A stretch of DNA of 64,000 nt from Xiphophorus maculatus (GCF_002775205.1 NC_036453.1:8395103-8459102); one strand, 5' to 3'; shown: positions 42,101 through 53,288, counted from the first letter of the stretch. Numbers and translations: made by a program. The notes: generated by a model from the sequence alone, not told the origin.

Positions 42101-44011
42101 ATGGCTAGCTTCATTAACACAGCTAGCTCTGCTAACAAAGCTAGAGGTTAGCTTTGCTAACACAGCTAGCTCCACTAACAAAGCTAGAGGTAAGCTTTGC
42201 TAACACAGCTAGCTCCGCTAACACGGCTAGAGGTTAGCTTGGCTAACATGGCTAGCTTCATTAACACAGCTAGCTCTGCTAATACAGCTAGAGGTTAGCT
42301 TGGCTAACATGGCTAGCTTCACTAGCACAGCTAGCTCTCCTAACACAGCTAGAGATTAGCTTCACTAACCAGGCTAGCTTTGCTAACAGAGCTAGAGGCT
42401 GGCTCTGCTAACATGGCTAGCTTCACTAACACAGCTAGCTCTACTAACACAGCTATAGGTTAGCTTGGCTAGCATGGCTAGCTTCACTAACAAAGCCAGA
42501 GGTTAACTTAACTGACACAGCTAGCTCTGATAACAAAGCTAGAGGTTAGCTTTGCTAACACGGCTAACTCTGCTAACAAAGCTAGAGTTTAGCTTTGCTA
42601 ACACGGCTAGCTCCGCTAACAAAGCTAGAGTTTAGCTTTGCTAACACGGCTAGCTCCACTAACAAAGCTAGAGGTAAGCTTTGCTAACACGCCTAGCTCC
42701 GCTAACACAGCTAGAGGTTAGCTTGGCTAACATGGCTAGCTTCACTAGCACAGCTAGCTCTCCTAACACAGCTAGAGGTTAGCTTCACTAACAAGGCTAG
42801 CTCTGCTAACAAAGCTAGAGGTTAGCTTTGCTAACACTGCTTGCGGCTAGTTTCCCAACAGCAACACGTCTAACCATTCATTATGGCTACTGTTGGTCTA
42901 AATGTCTGAAAAGTGTGGCATACTACTGTCTTTTGGGTGGGTCTCTCACTGCTACAGGGTGACCTTGGATCCTTAAAAAGTCTTAAATTCATGTGTCTGA
43001 AATTAAAGCCTTAAAACATAAAATTCACTTTAAGAACTAAGAAAAAGCCAGGCAGCTAAGCTAAGCTAACACTGGTCACTAGGTTACAGAGCTAGCATTA
43101 AACCATTAGCAGGTCCGCTGTTTTATAACGTAGAAACGTTCCCAGGGTGGGAAACCTCAGCAAGCTGCCGTGAACAACGAAGCGATTGGAGCTTCACGCA
43201 GAAAAACACTTTATAAAATCCTTTATTTATAGCAACATGCAAAATTTAAAGGTGGTGAGTAAAGAGCCTGATGAGCCGAGGATTCTGGGTAAAATCACCA
43301 ACAGCCAGAGGAAAATCCGGCTTTAAGCAGATTAATTTGTCATTATCAATGGTTATTACATTATGAGAGCTGTAAGCTAAGATAATAACTATTAATTACA
43401 CACGTTACTGGTTTGGTTAATTATTCCCTCTGGCTTCAGAAGCTGCTCTAGGGAGACTTTTACTTTCGTTGTTATGATGTGTAACCATAGCAACAAGGTA
43501 GCATTTGACTTTCTTAGTTTCTAGAAGCTGTGTATGTTTTTATTTTTAATATTTAGTGCTGAGCGTGTTTCTCTACGAGAATGATAGGAGTCACCGAACA
43601 TTAACGTGTTTTCACTGAACCGCCGTGATTTCAGACAATCTGGAACGCATCGTGGAGATCGCCAAGCTGCGGGCGATGCAGAAGAAGGCGCGCTTCGCCA
43701 AGCTGAAGGTGTGCGTCTACAAGGAGGAGATGCCCATCACGCCATACGAGCGGCCGCTCTTCAACTCGCTGCGCTTTGAGCGCGCCGACGGCGACGCCAA
43801 GCTGTTTGAGCACCACTGCGACGTGGACGTGTCGTTCGGGCCGTGGGAGGCCGTGGCCGACGTCTACGACCTGCTGCACTGCATCGTCAGCGACCTGGCG
43901 CAGCGCGGCATCGCCGCAGAGCAGCAGTGCATCGGCGTCTGCGACAAGCACCTCATCAACCACTACTACTGCAAGAGGCCCATCTACGAGTTCAAGATCA
44001 CCTGGTGGTGA
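36113..44011 (+). CDS. kctd7: BTB/POZ domain-containing protein KCTD7
   Basis: Four coding exons, 36113-36304, 40024-40184, 41755-41933 and 43635-44011, total 909 nt, i.e. 302 residues plus stop (human about 289). Exon 1 begins MVVFSAAG and contains AMSSSD, both matching the family N-terminus, followed by a Pro/Ser-rich stretch. Exon 2 starts the T1/BTB domain (ISLNVGGTLFTTRLSTLRRY, SGRHYIPRDAEGRYFIDRDG). Exon 3 finishes it (DILNFLREGELPQRDRV, AQYYAIGPLL). Exon 4 gives the conserved C-terminal domain ending HYYCKRPIYEFKITWW. KCTD7 pairs with cullin-3 ubiquitin ligase and affects neuronal excitability; human loss causes progressive myoclonic epilepsy. Junctions and phases agree. The frame is open upstream to an in-frame ATG at 35966, but homology supports 36113. 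Confidence 0.96.
38274..39901. mobile_element. CACTGCAAAAAC-type MITE in kctd7 intron 1, split by a hAT-like element
   Basis: The left part (38274-38404) begins CACAGCAAAAC and contains TCTCACCAAGTATTTTTGTC. The right part (39672-39901) ends CAGTTTTTACAGTG. Together they match the MITE at 25436-25795 in layout. The separation is exactly the element at 38405-39663 plus its duplication. Confidence 0.65.
38405..39663. mobile_element. hAT-like non-autonomous DNA transposon, 1259 bp
   Basis: The ends TAGGCCTGTCGCGATAAAC and …TATCGTGACAGGCCT are inverted repeats. The flanks are a perfect 8-bp duplication, ATAATTAT, at 38397-38404 and 39664-39671. There is no transposase frame. Inner sequences near 38600 and 39200 (GATCTTAG…CTAAGATTG) hint at a further, older nested MITE. 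Confidence 0.8.
41941..42850 (+). repeat. GCTAGC-rich minisatellite in kctd7 intron 3
   Basis: About 900 bp of 40- to 46-bp units built from GCTAGCT, CTAACA and AGCTAGAGGTTAGCTTTG blocks, with blocks of several units themselves repeated. It starts 8 bp after the exon 3 boundary, directly behind the splice donor. The motif GCTAGC is palindromic and recurs many times. Confidence 0.93.
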
Positions 44012-45816
44012 ACGGCGGAGCCAGGACCGGAGCCAGGACCGGAGCGCAGCACGGCTTTTAACTCGGTTTTCTATTCAAACTGACAGGATTTTACAATGTG
44101 ACCCTTTAAATCTGCTTCCTGTTTCCTCAAACATTTCACAGTTTCCTGTCGTTTAAATTCAGCGCCTTCATCATGAAACATGAAACAGTTAAAGCAGGTT
44201 AGGGCAGACTGTTGAGGCCAGACAGTGGCGTTTTTTAATAAAATGATTAGCAGATTAAAAACATAATAAAGTCGTAAAATGACCAGAAAAGTTAGTTTTA
44301 ATCTTTGATCTGAGGACAGCAGCAACGTTCTGCTACCAACAATAATCTGATGCTGAGATATTTCATATCTGTAAAACCAAAACAACAGGCTCAACATTCC
44401 TTATTTAAATGTTTATTATTTTTGGTGAAGCATTTAGAAAATGACTTCATTCTAACAATAATTTGACTTTATTTTCATACAGATTTTCTCATATTTTATG
44501 ATTTTATTCTGGTTTCTGGCTCTAAAACTCTGTTTTTCAGACAAACCCAAACATTTGAACGTTTTTGGGGCTACAAATGTTTTCAGTTCATCTCTGGATC
44601 CGTTTCTGTCCAGTCGGGTCCAAATTACTACAAAGACATGAAACCCAAACCAAGTCAAACATCCGGTGGTATTTTGGATCCTCCTGAATGAGGCGACAGT
44701 GGGAAGAAACCAGACGGTTCTCCTGACTGGACTGAAGTGGAGATTTATCTGGTGGAAAGAGAAAACTGTGATCCTGCAAACACCGAGCCAGGAAAACTCA
44801 ACTTTAATTTAACATGCATCTGTTTCCCATTCAGGGCCAAACTGCAGCTTGTTTCTACCCCAATAAATCAACCAGCTATGCAAAGACGGCATAATTAAAC
44901 TGATTTTTTGTGTAGACGATGGTGGAGCCGTTGTTTTCATGTTTCCTGAAGCCACATCGTCTTCGGTCTGTTTTTCAGCAGTTATTTCCCGTCGGCAAAA
45001 GATTCACTGGTTTCCGTTTGGAGGGGTAACCATGGAAACGTCCAGCCGTCTGATTGGACGTCCTAATGCTCCACCAGGAAGCCCGACGCTTCTTGTTCCG
45101 ATCAATGAGTGAAATGAACCGGGATCGATAGCGATCCATCGGCAGCTTTTTGTTCTGATCACAGCTAATAGTGGCGGTTCGATGTTGTGACGTGAAGTCA
45201 GATGTGATCTTTTCCTATAGGTCTTGTGTCAGGTGAACTGTGAGATACATTTTCTTTATGCGTCGCTGAAGGAGCGATGGGAAAGGTTCAGCGGAGGTCA
45301 GCGTGTTTTTCTTTCATCGGTCGCTAAAATAAGGAGATTCTCTGTTTTAAGGGATTGCATTGCTGGAGGTTTGACGCACAGCCGTGAATTTTTGCAGCCA
45401 CTATAGATGTTTGAAGTTTATTAGAAAATAGCGCGAGAATTCAGGGAGAATTTTAGATTTTTTTTAAAAACTTTTGTCATTTCCATCATTTGAGTCCTGC
45501 TGTACTTGACTATTACTGAGCACCATGTGATTGTAACAGAAAAGTCTTATTTATGTTTGGTAACGTCATCCGTTTTAATTGATTATAAGAATCAACTCTT
45601 TCATCAGATTTATTCAGATTTTATTAATTTGCCACATAATACTGAAGCACTACGTTCTTCCCCTGAAACATGACTAATCTTTATGACTTCCAGTGTTTTT
45701 AATGTTTTTATATCGCTGTTTATGTTTGTTTTAGCTTCTAGGAAGCTCCAGATCTCTAGTTGTCTTTTATTTGTCTGTATTTAAAGAATGAAAACATAAT
45801 TTTTATGTTGTGGTAC

Positions 45817-45822
45817 AATAAA
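45817..45822 (+). terminator. Distal kctd7 poly(A) signal
   Basis: AATAAA about 1.8 kb after the kctd7 stop codon; nothing coding lies between, so this may be the end of a long 3' UTR. A proximal AATAAA near 44238 is an alternative. The Tc1-like transposon begins 140 bp later. Confidence 0.5.
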
Positions 45823-45881
45823 ACTGTTTAACTGCAATAGGATTTCTCCAGTTTATTTCTTAAGTTTTGTGGAAAAAATGT

Positions 45882-45912
<31 letters not shown>

Positions 45913-46217
45913 CACAGTATACATATATACTGTGTATATATATATATATATACTGTATATACACTGCTCAAAAAAATAAAGGGAACACTCAAATAACACA
46001 TCCTAGATCTGAATGAAAGAAATATTCTCATTGAATACTTTGTTCTGTACAAAGTTGAATGTGCTGACAACAAAATCACACAAAAATCATCAATGGAAAT
46101 CAAATTTATTAACCAATGGAGGCCTGGATTTGGAGCCACACACAAAATTAAAGTGAAATAACACTACACGCTGATCCAACTTTAATGTAATATCCTTAAA
46201 ACAAGTCAAAATGAGGC

Positions 46218-47243
46218 TCAGTATTGTGTGTGGCCTCCACGTGCCTGTATGACCTCCCTACAACGCCTGGGCATGCTCCTGATGAGGTGGCGGATGGTCT
46301 CCTGAGGGATCTCCTCCCAGACCTGGACTAAAGCATCCGCCAACTCCTGGACAGTCTGTGGTGCAACGTGACGTTGGTGGATGGAGCGAGACATGATGTC
46401 CCAGATGTGCTCAATCGGATTCAGGTCTGGGGAACGGGCTGGCCAGTCCATAGCTTCAATGCCTTCATCTTGCAGGAACTGCTGACACACTCCAGCCACA
46501 TGAGGTCTAGCATTGTCCTGCATTAGGAGGAACCCAGGGCCAACCGCACCAGCATATGGTCTCACAAGGGGTCTGAGGATCTCATCTCGGTACCTAATGG
46601 CAGTCAGGCTACCTCTGGTGAGCACATGGAGGGCTGTGCGGCCCTCCAAAGAAATGCCACCCCACACCATTACTGACCCACCGCCAAACCAGTCATGCTG
46701 AAGGATGTTGCAGGCAGCAGACCGCTCTCCACGGCGTCTCCAGACTCTGTCACGTCTGTCACATGTGCTCAGTGTGAACCTGCTTTCATCTATGAAGAGC
46801 ACAAGGCGCCAGTGGCGAATTTGCCAATCCTGGTGTTCTCTGGCAAATGCCAAGCGTCCTGCACGGTGTTGGGCTGTGAGCACAACCCCCATCTGTGGAC
46901 GTCGGGCCCTCATACCATCCTCATGGAGTCGGTTTCTAACCGTTTGTGCAGACACATGCACATTTGTGGCCTGCTGGAGGTCATTTTGCAGGGCTCTGGC
47001 AGTGCTCCTGCTGTTCCTTCTTGCACAAAGGCGGAGGTAGCGGTCCTGCTGCTGGGTTGTTGCCCTCCTACGGCCTCCTCCACGTCTCCTGGTGTACTGG
47101 CCTGTCTCCTGGTAGCGCCTCCAGCCTCTGGACACTACGCTGACAGACACAGCAAACCTTCTTGCCACAGCTCGCATTGATGTGCCATCCTGGATGAGCT
47201 GCGCTACCTGAGCCACTTGTGTGGGTTGTGGAGTCCGTCTCAT
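46218..47243 (-). CDS. Tc1-like transposase (DD34E), uninterrupted frame
   Basis: A 341-residue frame from ATG (complement of 47241-47243, [12 protein letters not shown]) to TGA at 46218. It has paired helix-turn-helix DNA-binding motifs at the N-terminus (residues ~8-110) and a catalytic domain with Asp in LFIDESRF, Asp in LMQDNARPH and Glu in [10 protein letters not shown]. Exactly 34 residues separate the last two, the DD34E spacing of Tc1. [12 protein letters not shown] is also present. There is no stop or frameshift, which is unusual for fish Tc1 copies, most of which are broken. The frame stays open a further 168 bases upstream, into the neighbouring LTR, but the Tc1 family length fits the start at 47243. 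It would cut and paste the element from its inverted ends. Activity cannot be judged from sequence alone. Confidence 0.92.
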   Translation of the reverse strand: MRRTPQPTQVAQVAQLIQDGTSMRAVARRFAVSVSVVSRGWRRYQETGQYTRRRGGGRRRATTQQQDRYLRLCARRNSRSTARALQNDLQQATNVHVSAQTVRNRLHEDGMRARRPQMGVVLTAQHRAGRLAFAREHQDWQIRHWRLVLFIDESRFTLSTCDRRDRVWRRRGERSAACNILQHDWFGGGSVMVWGGISLEGRTALHVLTRGSLTAIRYRDEILRPLVRPYAGAVGPGFLLMQDNARPHVAGVCQQFLQDEGIEAMDWPARSPDLNPIEHIWDIMSRSIHQRHVAPQTVQELADALVQVWEEIPQETIRHLIRSMPRRCREVIQARGGHTQY

Positions 47244-47365
47244 GCTACCACGAGTGTGAAAGCACCACCAACATTCAAAACTGACCAAAACATCAGCCAG
47301 ACAGCATAGGTACTGAGAAGTGGTCTGTGGTCCCAACTGCAGAACCACTCCTTTATTGAGTGTGT

Positions 47366-47929
47366 TGTCATGGTTTGATTTAGTTTGCGGACCCACATGC
47401 AGAAACCACACGCTGGATGGAAAAGGTAAGTGATTTATTTACAACAGGACAAATTATATTCAGTTCTCTGGACTTCGGCAGGAGGGCGAGGGTCGCCCGA
47501 CCAGGTGGCCTGAAACGAGAGCTGAATTATAATGGGCTCGGAGTGAGAGAGTGTGGAGGAAGAATCAGGAACTTTCTTACATTTGACGTGGATCTTTCAG
47601 AGCGTGGGGGTGAGGTGCCAGGGTCCGGTGCGAGGGAGTGCTACGGTGCCTAGGGCGGGTGCGAGGCGGAATCGCGGGTGGTTGGAGCGAGAGGGGGTCG
47701 GTGGAAACGGCGGAGCAGGCAGGCAGGTATTCTCGGCAAGTTCGGTATGCGTTAACCATCTAGCGAAGACTGAAGGGTTCTGCCGCTCCTATATTCCAGC
47801 ACGCTGATGAGGCAGATCAGCTTCACCTGCGCTGGCTCCACAGACTCCTCACGAAGATCCTCGCTGAAAGAAGATGCAACACTCGCACTCACACTCTCAT
47901 GCACACGCTCTCACACCGGAACTCTGACA
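47366..47929 (-). mobile_element. Gypsy-type solo LTR inside the Tc1-like element
   Basis: A 564-bp insert with ends TGTCATGG…CTCTGACA, inverted TGTCA termini, and a perfect 5-bp duplication TGTGT at 47361-47365 and 47930-47934. On the bottom strand it has GAATATAGGAGC (TATA-like), AATAAATCAC (poly(A)-like) and ends …GGGTCCGC…CATGACA, the layout of Gypsy/Ty3-type LTRs. No internal region remains, so it arose by LTR-LTR recombination. It lies upstream of the transposase start and leaves the coding frame intact. Confidence 0.85.
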
Positions 47930-48121
47930 TGTGTCTTGCTAATTGCCAATAATTTCCACCTGTTGTCTCCATTTGCACAACAGCAGGTGAAATTGATTGT
48001 CAATCAGTGTTGCTTCCTAAGTGGACAGTTTGATTTCACAGAAGTTTGATTTACTTGGAGTTATATTGTGTTGTTTAAGTGTTCCCTTTATTTTTTTGAG
48101 CAGTGTATATATATACAGTAC

Positions 48122-48161
<40 letters not shown>

Positions 48162-48977
48162 CTCTTAAATTCTGCTCTTTTGCATTTAGATAATTCAGTT
48201 CAGGTTTATATAAAGTACGGCTGAAACAATTAATCGGATTAATCAATCATGTAAATAATCAACTAATTTCATAATTAAATAATCATTAACTGGAGTATAC
48301 AGACTCTGAAACATTCCATTTAAGGTAAATATAAAAACTAATTCACCACAATCTGGATGAACATCTTGTTAAAAAGGCCTCAGTACAGCTAACGAGTTAG
48401 CAACGGCTGGCAGCATTTTAATTATGGATCATTAATCACTTGTTCCCCGAGACAAAAACAGCCAAATTGTTTATAATAATGCTACAAAATCACACAGCAT
48501 GGTTTGTCCTCAAGGAGCTAACAGCTAGCACTCAGTGCTAACATGACCATTAGTGGTCATGTTATGCTTTTATTATGAAGGTGAGAAGACAGCAACAGTT
48601 TTACTACATTCTCTTTTTGGTTTGGATTGGAAGACGTTGAGAATAAAACAAGGATCGCTTCTCGGCCTTTTGGCTCAGACAGCGGTCCCCTCCTCTGGGT
48701 GGTGATAGCGGTAGTCTTTGTGACTTGGCTGTTGCCACTGATTTAGAGGTTCAGTAAATTTTTTCCCCGGTTGAGATATTGACCACTAAGTAGTGGAAAA
48801 TATCTTTTACCTTTTAAGGTTTGTATTTATTGGTGGTTCTTAACTATTTATTGGTTTTAGTAAAGGTTTTAAACCTTTAACTGGTGGTGCCTCCACCATG
48901 GCGGCTAGCCATGGCGGAGGCACCACAGTGTTCGATTTTTATTTAAGGAAAGAGAAGAAGAAAATAGAGTAACGAGA

Positions 48978-50912
48978 TTGGACTTTTCCAGGAAGCTTAT
49001 TCAACAGGTGCTGAAGTTTCAGCCAGATGACCTGAATTGTATCCTTACCCTGCCTTTCAATAAGGGATATGATGTAAGTTTTTGCTCTGCCGCACTTCTC
49101 AAGGAGTTTTGGACACGGTTTGAAAATGCTAAGACCCAGTTTTCAGCTTTTGACGTCGAGAAACTGACTGACAACTCCCTGAAAACGGTGATTGTCAGGA
49201 TGTTCAATGAGACTGTCAGTGCTGAAGATGTGGCTGGGTAGATACTGCACTGTGAGAGGCCAGGCTATGAAGGTGCGGGATGTGGACGGCATCTGGAACT
49301 GCGCTTGGCGGGTCCCCATTAAACAATGGGAAGACCCCCAAGGCTTCCAGGGCCTGAAGCATCTCCCCTCAATGATAGTCCTGGGGGAGAACAGAGGCTA
49401 CATTCACTATCAAGGCCAACCCAAACTGTGCCGGAAGTGCGGCGAGCATGGTCATCTGGCCGAAACTTGTGAGAAAGTCTTCTGTGGTAAATGTCGAGAA
49501 GTGGGACACACGTTTGATGAATGTAGGAACGGGCGGAAATGTAATTTGTGTGGTGGACAGGATCATTTGTTCAGAGACTGTCCAAAGTCGTTTGCAAATG
49601 TAAAGGAAAATGATTATTTGTTCGCGTTTAATACAGCTAATATACGACATGTGTAATAGTTATATACAATACTCTTATTTGGAACAGGTCTCGTCTGAGA
49701 TGCGGTAAGCAGACAGAGCAGGGCCCTTTTTTTCCTCCCCCTTTTGACAGACACAGCAATAAAATTTACAATTCCGATAGAGCAGGAGACTCTTTGGCGC
49801 CAGGGTTCTTCCATATCAGGCAGAGATGACCACGGGGTAGTCCGCCCTTTGCTTAGATAAAAAACAGACGCCTTTGCTATAAATCAGGAAGTCCCAACTT
49901 TCTCTGGGGGCCTGAGGGAGTTCTAATTGGTCGAAGAGCAGAACGCCTACTTTGCATATATTAAATAGGGAAACGCCTCTTTGGTTAAAATTTCAGGTCA
50001 GCACCGGAGAGTCTCAGAGTTTTTTCCATCTTTTCTCCACGAGGGCGCCTTTGTCTGTCTTATTTGTTTTGTGTTTGTCTGTCTTCCCCCTTGTGTGTTT
50101 TTTATTTTTTATGAGAAAATGCATATCTCTGTTCCTCTGCAGCTTTGTTGTCGATTGCTCTGTATGAATTAAACTCTGTGATCTGTGACGTCAACACGCT
50201 TTGTTGTTGTTTCGTTTTACCAGCACGCCGTCGCTCCACGTCGCCCACTGAGAACGTCACTCGTCGATCCCGGGCAAAATTAAAAGAGGAAGAAGGAGCC
50301 AAACGTTTTGTCCAAAGCTAGCATTAAATGATCCTCTTTTTTAACACAAATAAACTGAAAAAAGGAAAAGAGACGCTAAGGGAAATGGCTAATGAGCAAG
50401 TGGAAGCAGCTGGGTCGGAAAATTCAAATCTCCCGCCAGGTCCTCTGATTGGAGGAGAGGAGGAGAGGGCGGGAAGCGGGGAGGGGAAGGAAGCCCCCCC
50501 CCAGACCGAAACATCCAGTGAGGGGGGGGAGATGCTAACCGAAGGCGGAGCTAGCTCGGACTCTGAGGAAGAACAGACGGACAGCAGCCATGATGCCCCC
50601 CTCCCCGACGCCCAGCTGGCTAAGAGGCCGGCATCTGAGTCACCTCCCGACCTTACCCCCAAGGTAGGGAAGAGAGGAAGGCTGGAGGAACTCTTCGGTT
50701 CTTTCGGAGAGGAATCCAAAGCCTTCCTCGCTGGCTCATCCAATCAGGTCTCGTTCCTACACTTTGCTCACCAATCAACCCCGGAGGACCCAAACAAGGT
50801 ACCGGCTTTAGAAAGACGGCCGACACCGAGAGTCCGAAGGGGGAATGGAGCTCCAACCCGACCTGCACCACCATGTGGGAAGGAAGAGCTCTGTTCACAG
50901 GACAGTCTCTGA
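48978..50912 (+). pseudogene. Tx1-like LINE ORF1 (CCHC zinc-knuckle protein), broken by an LTR insertion
   Basis: The N-terminal part at 48978-49241 is followed, after a one-frame shift, by 49192-49594 with three zinc knuckles (C-X2-C-X4-H-X4-C) that bind RNA in the related elements. The frame ends in the LTR at 49599 and resumes at 50351 with a lysine-rich segment, then an acidic Ser/Glu/Pro-rich tail to a stop at 50910-50912. Reading the left flank, one target copy and the right flank gives a continuous frame across the LTR, which confirms the insertion point. Confidence 0.75.
49599..50346 (+). mobile_element. Solo retroviral-type LTR, copy 2, in LINE ORF1
   Basis: A 748-bp sequence, TGTAAAGG…TTTTTTAACA, homologous along its length to the copy at 23986-24718. 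Target duplication CAAA is at 49595-49598 and 50347-50350. TATA-like sequence, poly(A)-like ATTAAA and TGACGTCA (50186-50193) are present in the same order as in copy 1. TG…CA termini are intact here. No viral genes remain. Confidence 0.88.
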
Positions 50913-50991
50913 ACCCGCCTTGTTTTAATGACCGCCCGTTTTTTAACATGGGTTTAAATTAGTCTTGTTTTAATCCTTTAAAATGTCGTAG

Positions 50992-52290
50992 TTGATTTTA
51001 GCCATCATACTCATGACTCTCACCTTCTCAACCATCAATGTTAGAAGTGTGAAGTCGCGAGTTAGAGCCCAGAGTGTTTTATCCTTTTTAAGCTCCGTAC
51101 AGTCAGATGTGTTTTTACTACAAGAATGTTCACTCCCGTTTTTAAAGACTTACACCCGGTGGCAGGACTTGTGGCCACGGCCGTCTATATGGAGCGGCTC
51201 CAACGAAAATAAAAATGACGCGTGGCCATTTTAATAAACAACCCGCACATCTTGGTGGAGGGGAGCACCGTGGTGAGAGAGGGACGAGCACTTTTAGCAA
51301 ATCTGACTTTTAACGGACAGGATTTTAACCTCTTAAATATTTATGGCTTTAATGACAAACAAGACAGGTATGACTTTTTAGACAGAAAAAGAAACAGAAA
51401 ATTAAAAATGATAAAAAGAAATTTTAGAACCCCAGTAGCTTTTAACCTTTCTTTTGCATATGCTTTTATTCGGAAATGTTTGGAACATTTTAGACTGGAA
51501 GGAGAGGAGAGCAAGATTTTAACTAATCATCGTTTTATTATTTCTATTGTTCAGGACTGGGAACCAGTGACTCCAGTGCGCGGCCTCCTGTACGGAGACG
51601 CCTCCACCGTTTGGCGCAACGTGAGCCATCCCGTCCTTCCAAACAGACTCCAGGATGTCATGGATGGTGGCTCATGGGATCCTGCCGGTCAGAGCCGTTA
51701 TGCTCCCGCGGCATGTCTGCAACGTCCATCTGCCCCGACCCGGTTGTGGCGCGCCGGAGTCGGTGAGGCCCCTGCTGTGGGAGTGCAGCGCTGCTGTGGA
51801 CCTGTGGGCGAAGGCCGGCTCCTTGCAATTCCCACACTTGCCAGCAAGGGAGGTCCTCCATGTACAGCTAATGCTGTACGGGGTGAGCCAGCTGAAAATG
51901 ACTAAAAAGGACTTCGATGAGAGGTGGCTCACCCCAGCCACCATCAAAGACGCCATTTGGACCTCCAGAAACTTGCTGGTGAGCAGGCGCAGGCAGATGC
52001 CCCCCGTGGCTGTGATCTGGATGGCAGCAGCAACAAAAGAGACGTCAAGGGCTGCAGGTGGCGCGCCAAGGACACAGCCACCAAGAAGAGTCGCCTGCGC
52101 CTCCGTGGACGAAGGAGCCGGCGCTCCACGAACAGAGGTCCAAGCAGTGGCGGCCTGGCTCTCCGGGTGAGGCAGGAGGGAAGGAGCTTCAAGGCAGGTT
52201 TCCCCTCTGAGCACCAGCGCTGTCTGGAAGGACGGGACGGCTCCGGACTTGGGAGGGAGTCACCCCGGTCCTGCTCAACTTTTAACACAG
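50992..52290 (+). pseudogene. Tx1-like LINE ORF2 remnant: endonuclease start and C-terminal region, RT deleted
   Basis: 50992-51234 reads TFSTINVRSVKSRVRAQ and FLLQEC, the start of an apurinic-type endonuclease. After a one-base frame change, 51222-51370 continues it (LANLTFNGQDFNLLNIYG). It then jumps to a C-terminal part from about 51390, with GLLYGD and, in a second frame, the region RPLLWECSAAVDLW with conserved Cys and His spacing. The polymerase domain that should lie between is absent. It cannot be functional. Confidence 0.7.
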
Positions 52291-52512
52291 AGATTTTGTA
52301 TTTTATACTCTTGTTCTTGGCTTCTTTTAGCCTAAATTGATGAATTTGTAAGTTTTTAAAAGTTTCTGAATAATTGCAACAATGTAATGTTTTTAAATGT
52401 TTACAGTAACAATAAAAAATTTTCGAAAGAAAAAAAATAAAACAAGACTCAAATTATTTTTTCGTCTTTTTCTGCTGACTTCCACATTGGTGACCCCCGA
52501 ACATTTGCAAAC

Positions 52513-53288
52513 ATGGAGCGTCTTGGCATTGTACGGCGCTCCAAAAGTCCATGGGCATCTCTGTTGCACATGATTCCCAAAGCAGACGGGGTTGGCGACC
52601 CTGTGGGGATTTTCGGTGCCTTAACAACGCAACCGGTAATGACAGGAACCCAATTCCTCACATTCAGGACTTTTCTGCCCGCCTGGCTTTTCTCTAAGGT
52701 GGACTTGGTGCGAGGTTACCATCAGGTTCCAGTGCATCCCTTGGATGTACCCAAAACTGCAGTTATCACGTCTTTCTGAGTTTTTATGGATGCCCTTCGG
52801 TCTTAAAGGCGCAGCGTAGACTTTCCAGCGGCTTATGGATTTGGTCCTGCAGGGTATGCTGTTTTTGTTCGTCTATTTGGACGACATATCAGTGGCTAGT
52901 CCCTCTGTGGAAGAACACATGGTGCACCTTCGTCAGCTGTTAGACTCAGGGAACATGGCCTGATCGTGAACCCAGCTAATGGAGGAGTTTGGACTGCCTG
53001 AGTTCCTGGGACACAAAGTGTTTTCTCAAGGGGCGATTCCCCTACCTGCAAAGGTTGAAAGAGTTTGCGCTTTTCCCCGCAGTCCCTCAGTGAAGCCCCT
53101 GCAGGAGTTTTTGGGGATGGTAAACTTTTATAACCGTTTCATCCCACGGGCAGCTCACCTCATGCTCCCCTTGTATGAAGCATTTAGAGGCAAAAAGGGG
53201 ACCAGCAGATAGAGTGGACCCCCAAGAGGGTGCAGGCATTCGATGATGCCAAAAAGGCCTTGGCTAATGCTGAGCTTTTGGCCCATCC
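52513..53288 (+). pseudogene. Gypsy-type reverse transcriptase, broken
   Basis: Starts with LGIVRRSKSPWASLLHMIPK and has FSKVDLVRGYHQVPVHP, a frameshifted FLWMPFGLKGAA, LFVYLDDISVASPS (the YxDD catalytic box, here YLDD), then EFLGMVNFYNRFIPRAAHLM. At least two frameshifts and one stop interrupt it. It ends where the LINE enters at 53289. Confidence 0.85.

Larger units (their letters stand above)
45962..48105 (-). mobile_element. Tc1-like DNA transposon, complete ends, with inserted solo LTR
   Basis: Terminal inverted repeats begin CACTGCTCAAAAAAATAAAG. The outermost 28 bases are identical at both ends, and 37 of the first 39 match. TA target duplications flank at 45960-45961 and 48106-48107, inside a TA-rich tract. 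The element is 2144 bp because a 564-bp solo LTR and its 5-bp duplication interrupt it at 47366-47934; without them it would be about 1.57 kb, normal for the group. Confidence 0.95.
48653..52435 (+). mobile_element. Tx1-like (L1/Tx1 group) LINE, internally deleted, with U2 snRNA-like 5' end
   Basis: Flanked by an 11-bp target duplication AATAAAACAAG (48642-48652 and 52436-52446), with a short A-rich tail before the right copy. The 5' end reads GATCGCTTCTCGGCCTTTTGGCT, 22 bases of which equal the start of U2 snRNA. ORF1 remnants at 48978-49590 and 50352-50912 carry three CCHC zinc knuckles ([42 protein letters not shown]). ORF2 keeps an endonuclease N-terminus (50992-51380) and the C-terminal cysteine region (51540-52050), but the reverse transcriptase between is deleted. 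A solo LTR splits ORF1. The assignment to Tx1 rests on ORF layout and C-terminal motifs. Confidence 0.78.

Noticed and set aside
46695-47180. 161-codon top-strand frame
   Set aside because: Antisense shadow of the transposase gene.
48541-48562. ACATGACCA-TTAG-TGGTCATGT hairpin as an end of the Gypsy-type element
   Set aside because: The matching 3' LTR start is TGTGGAGG, which is unlike it; a short palindrome by chance is adequate.
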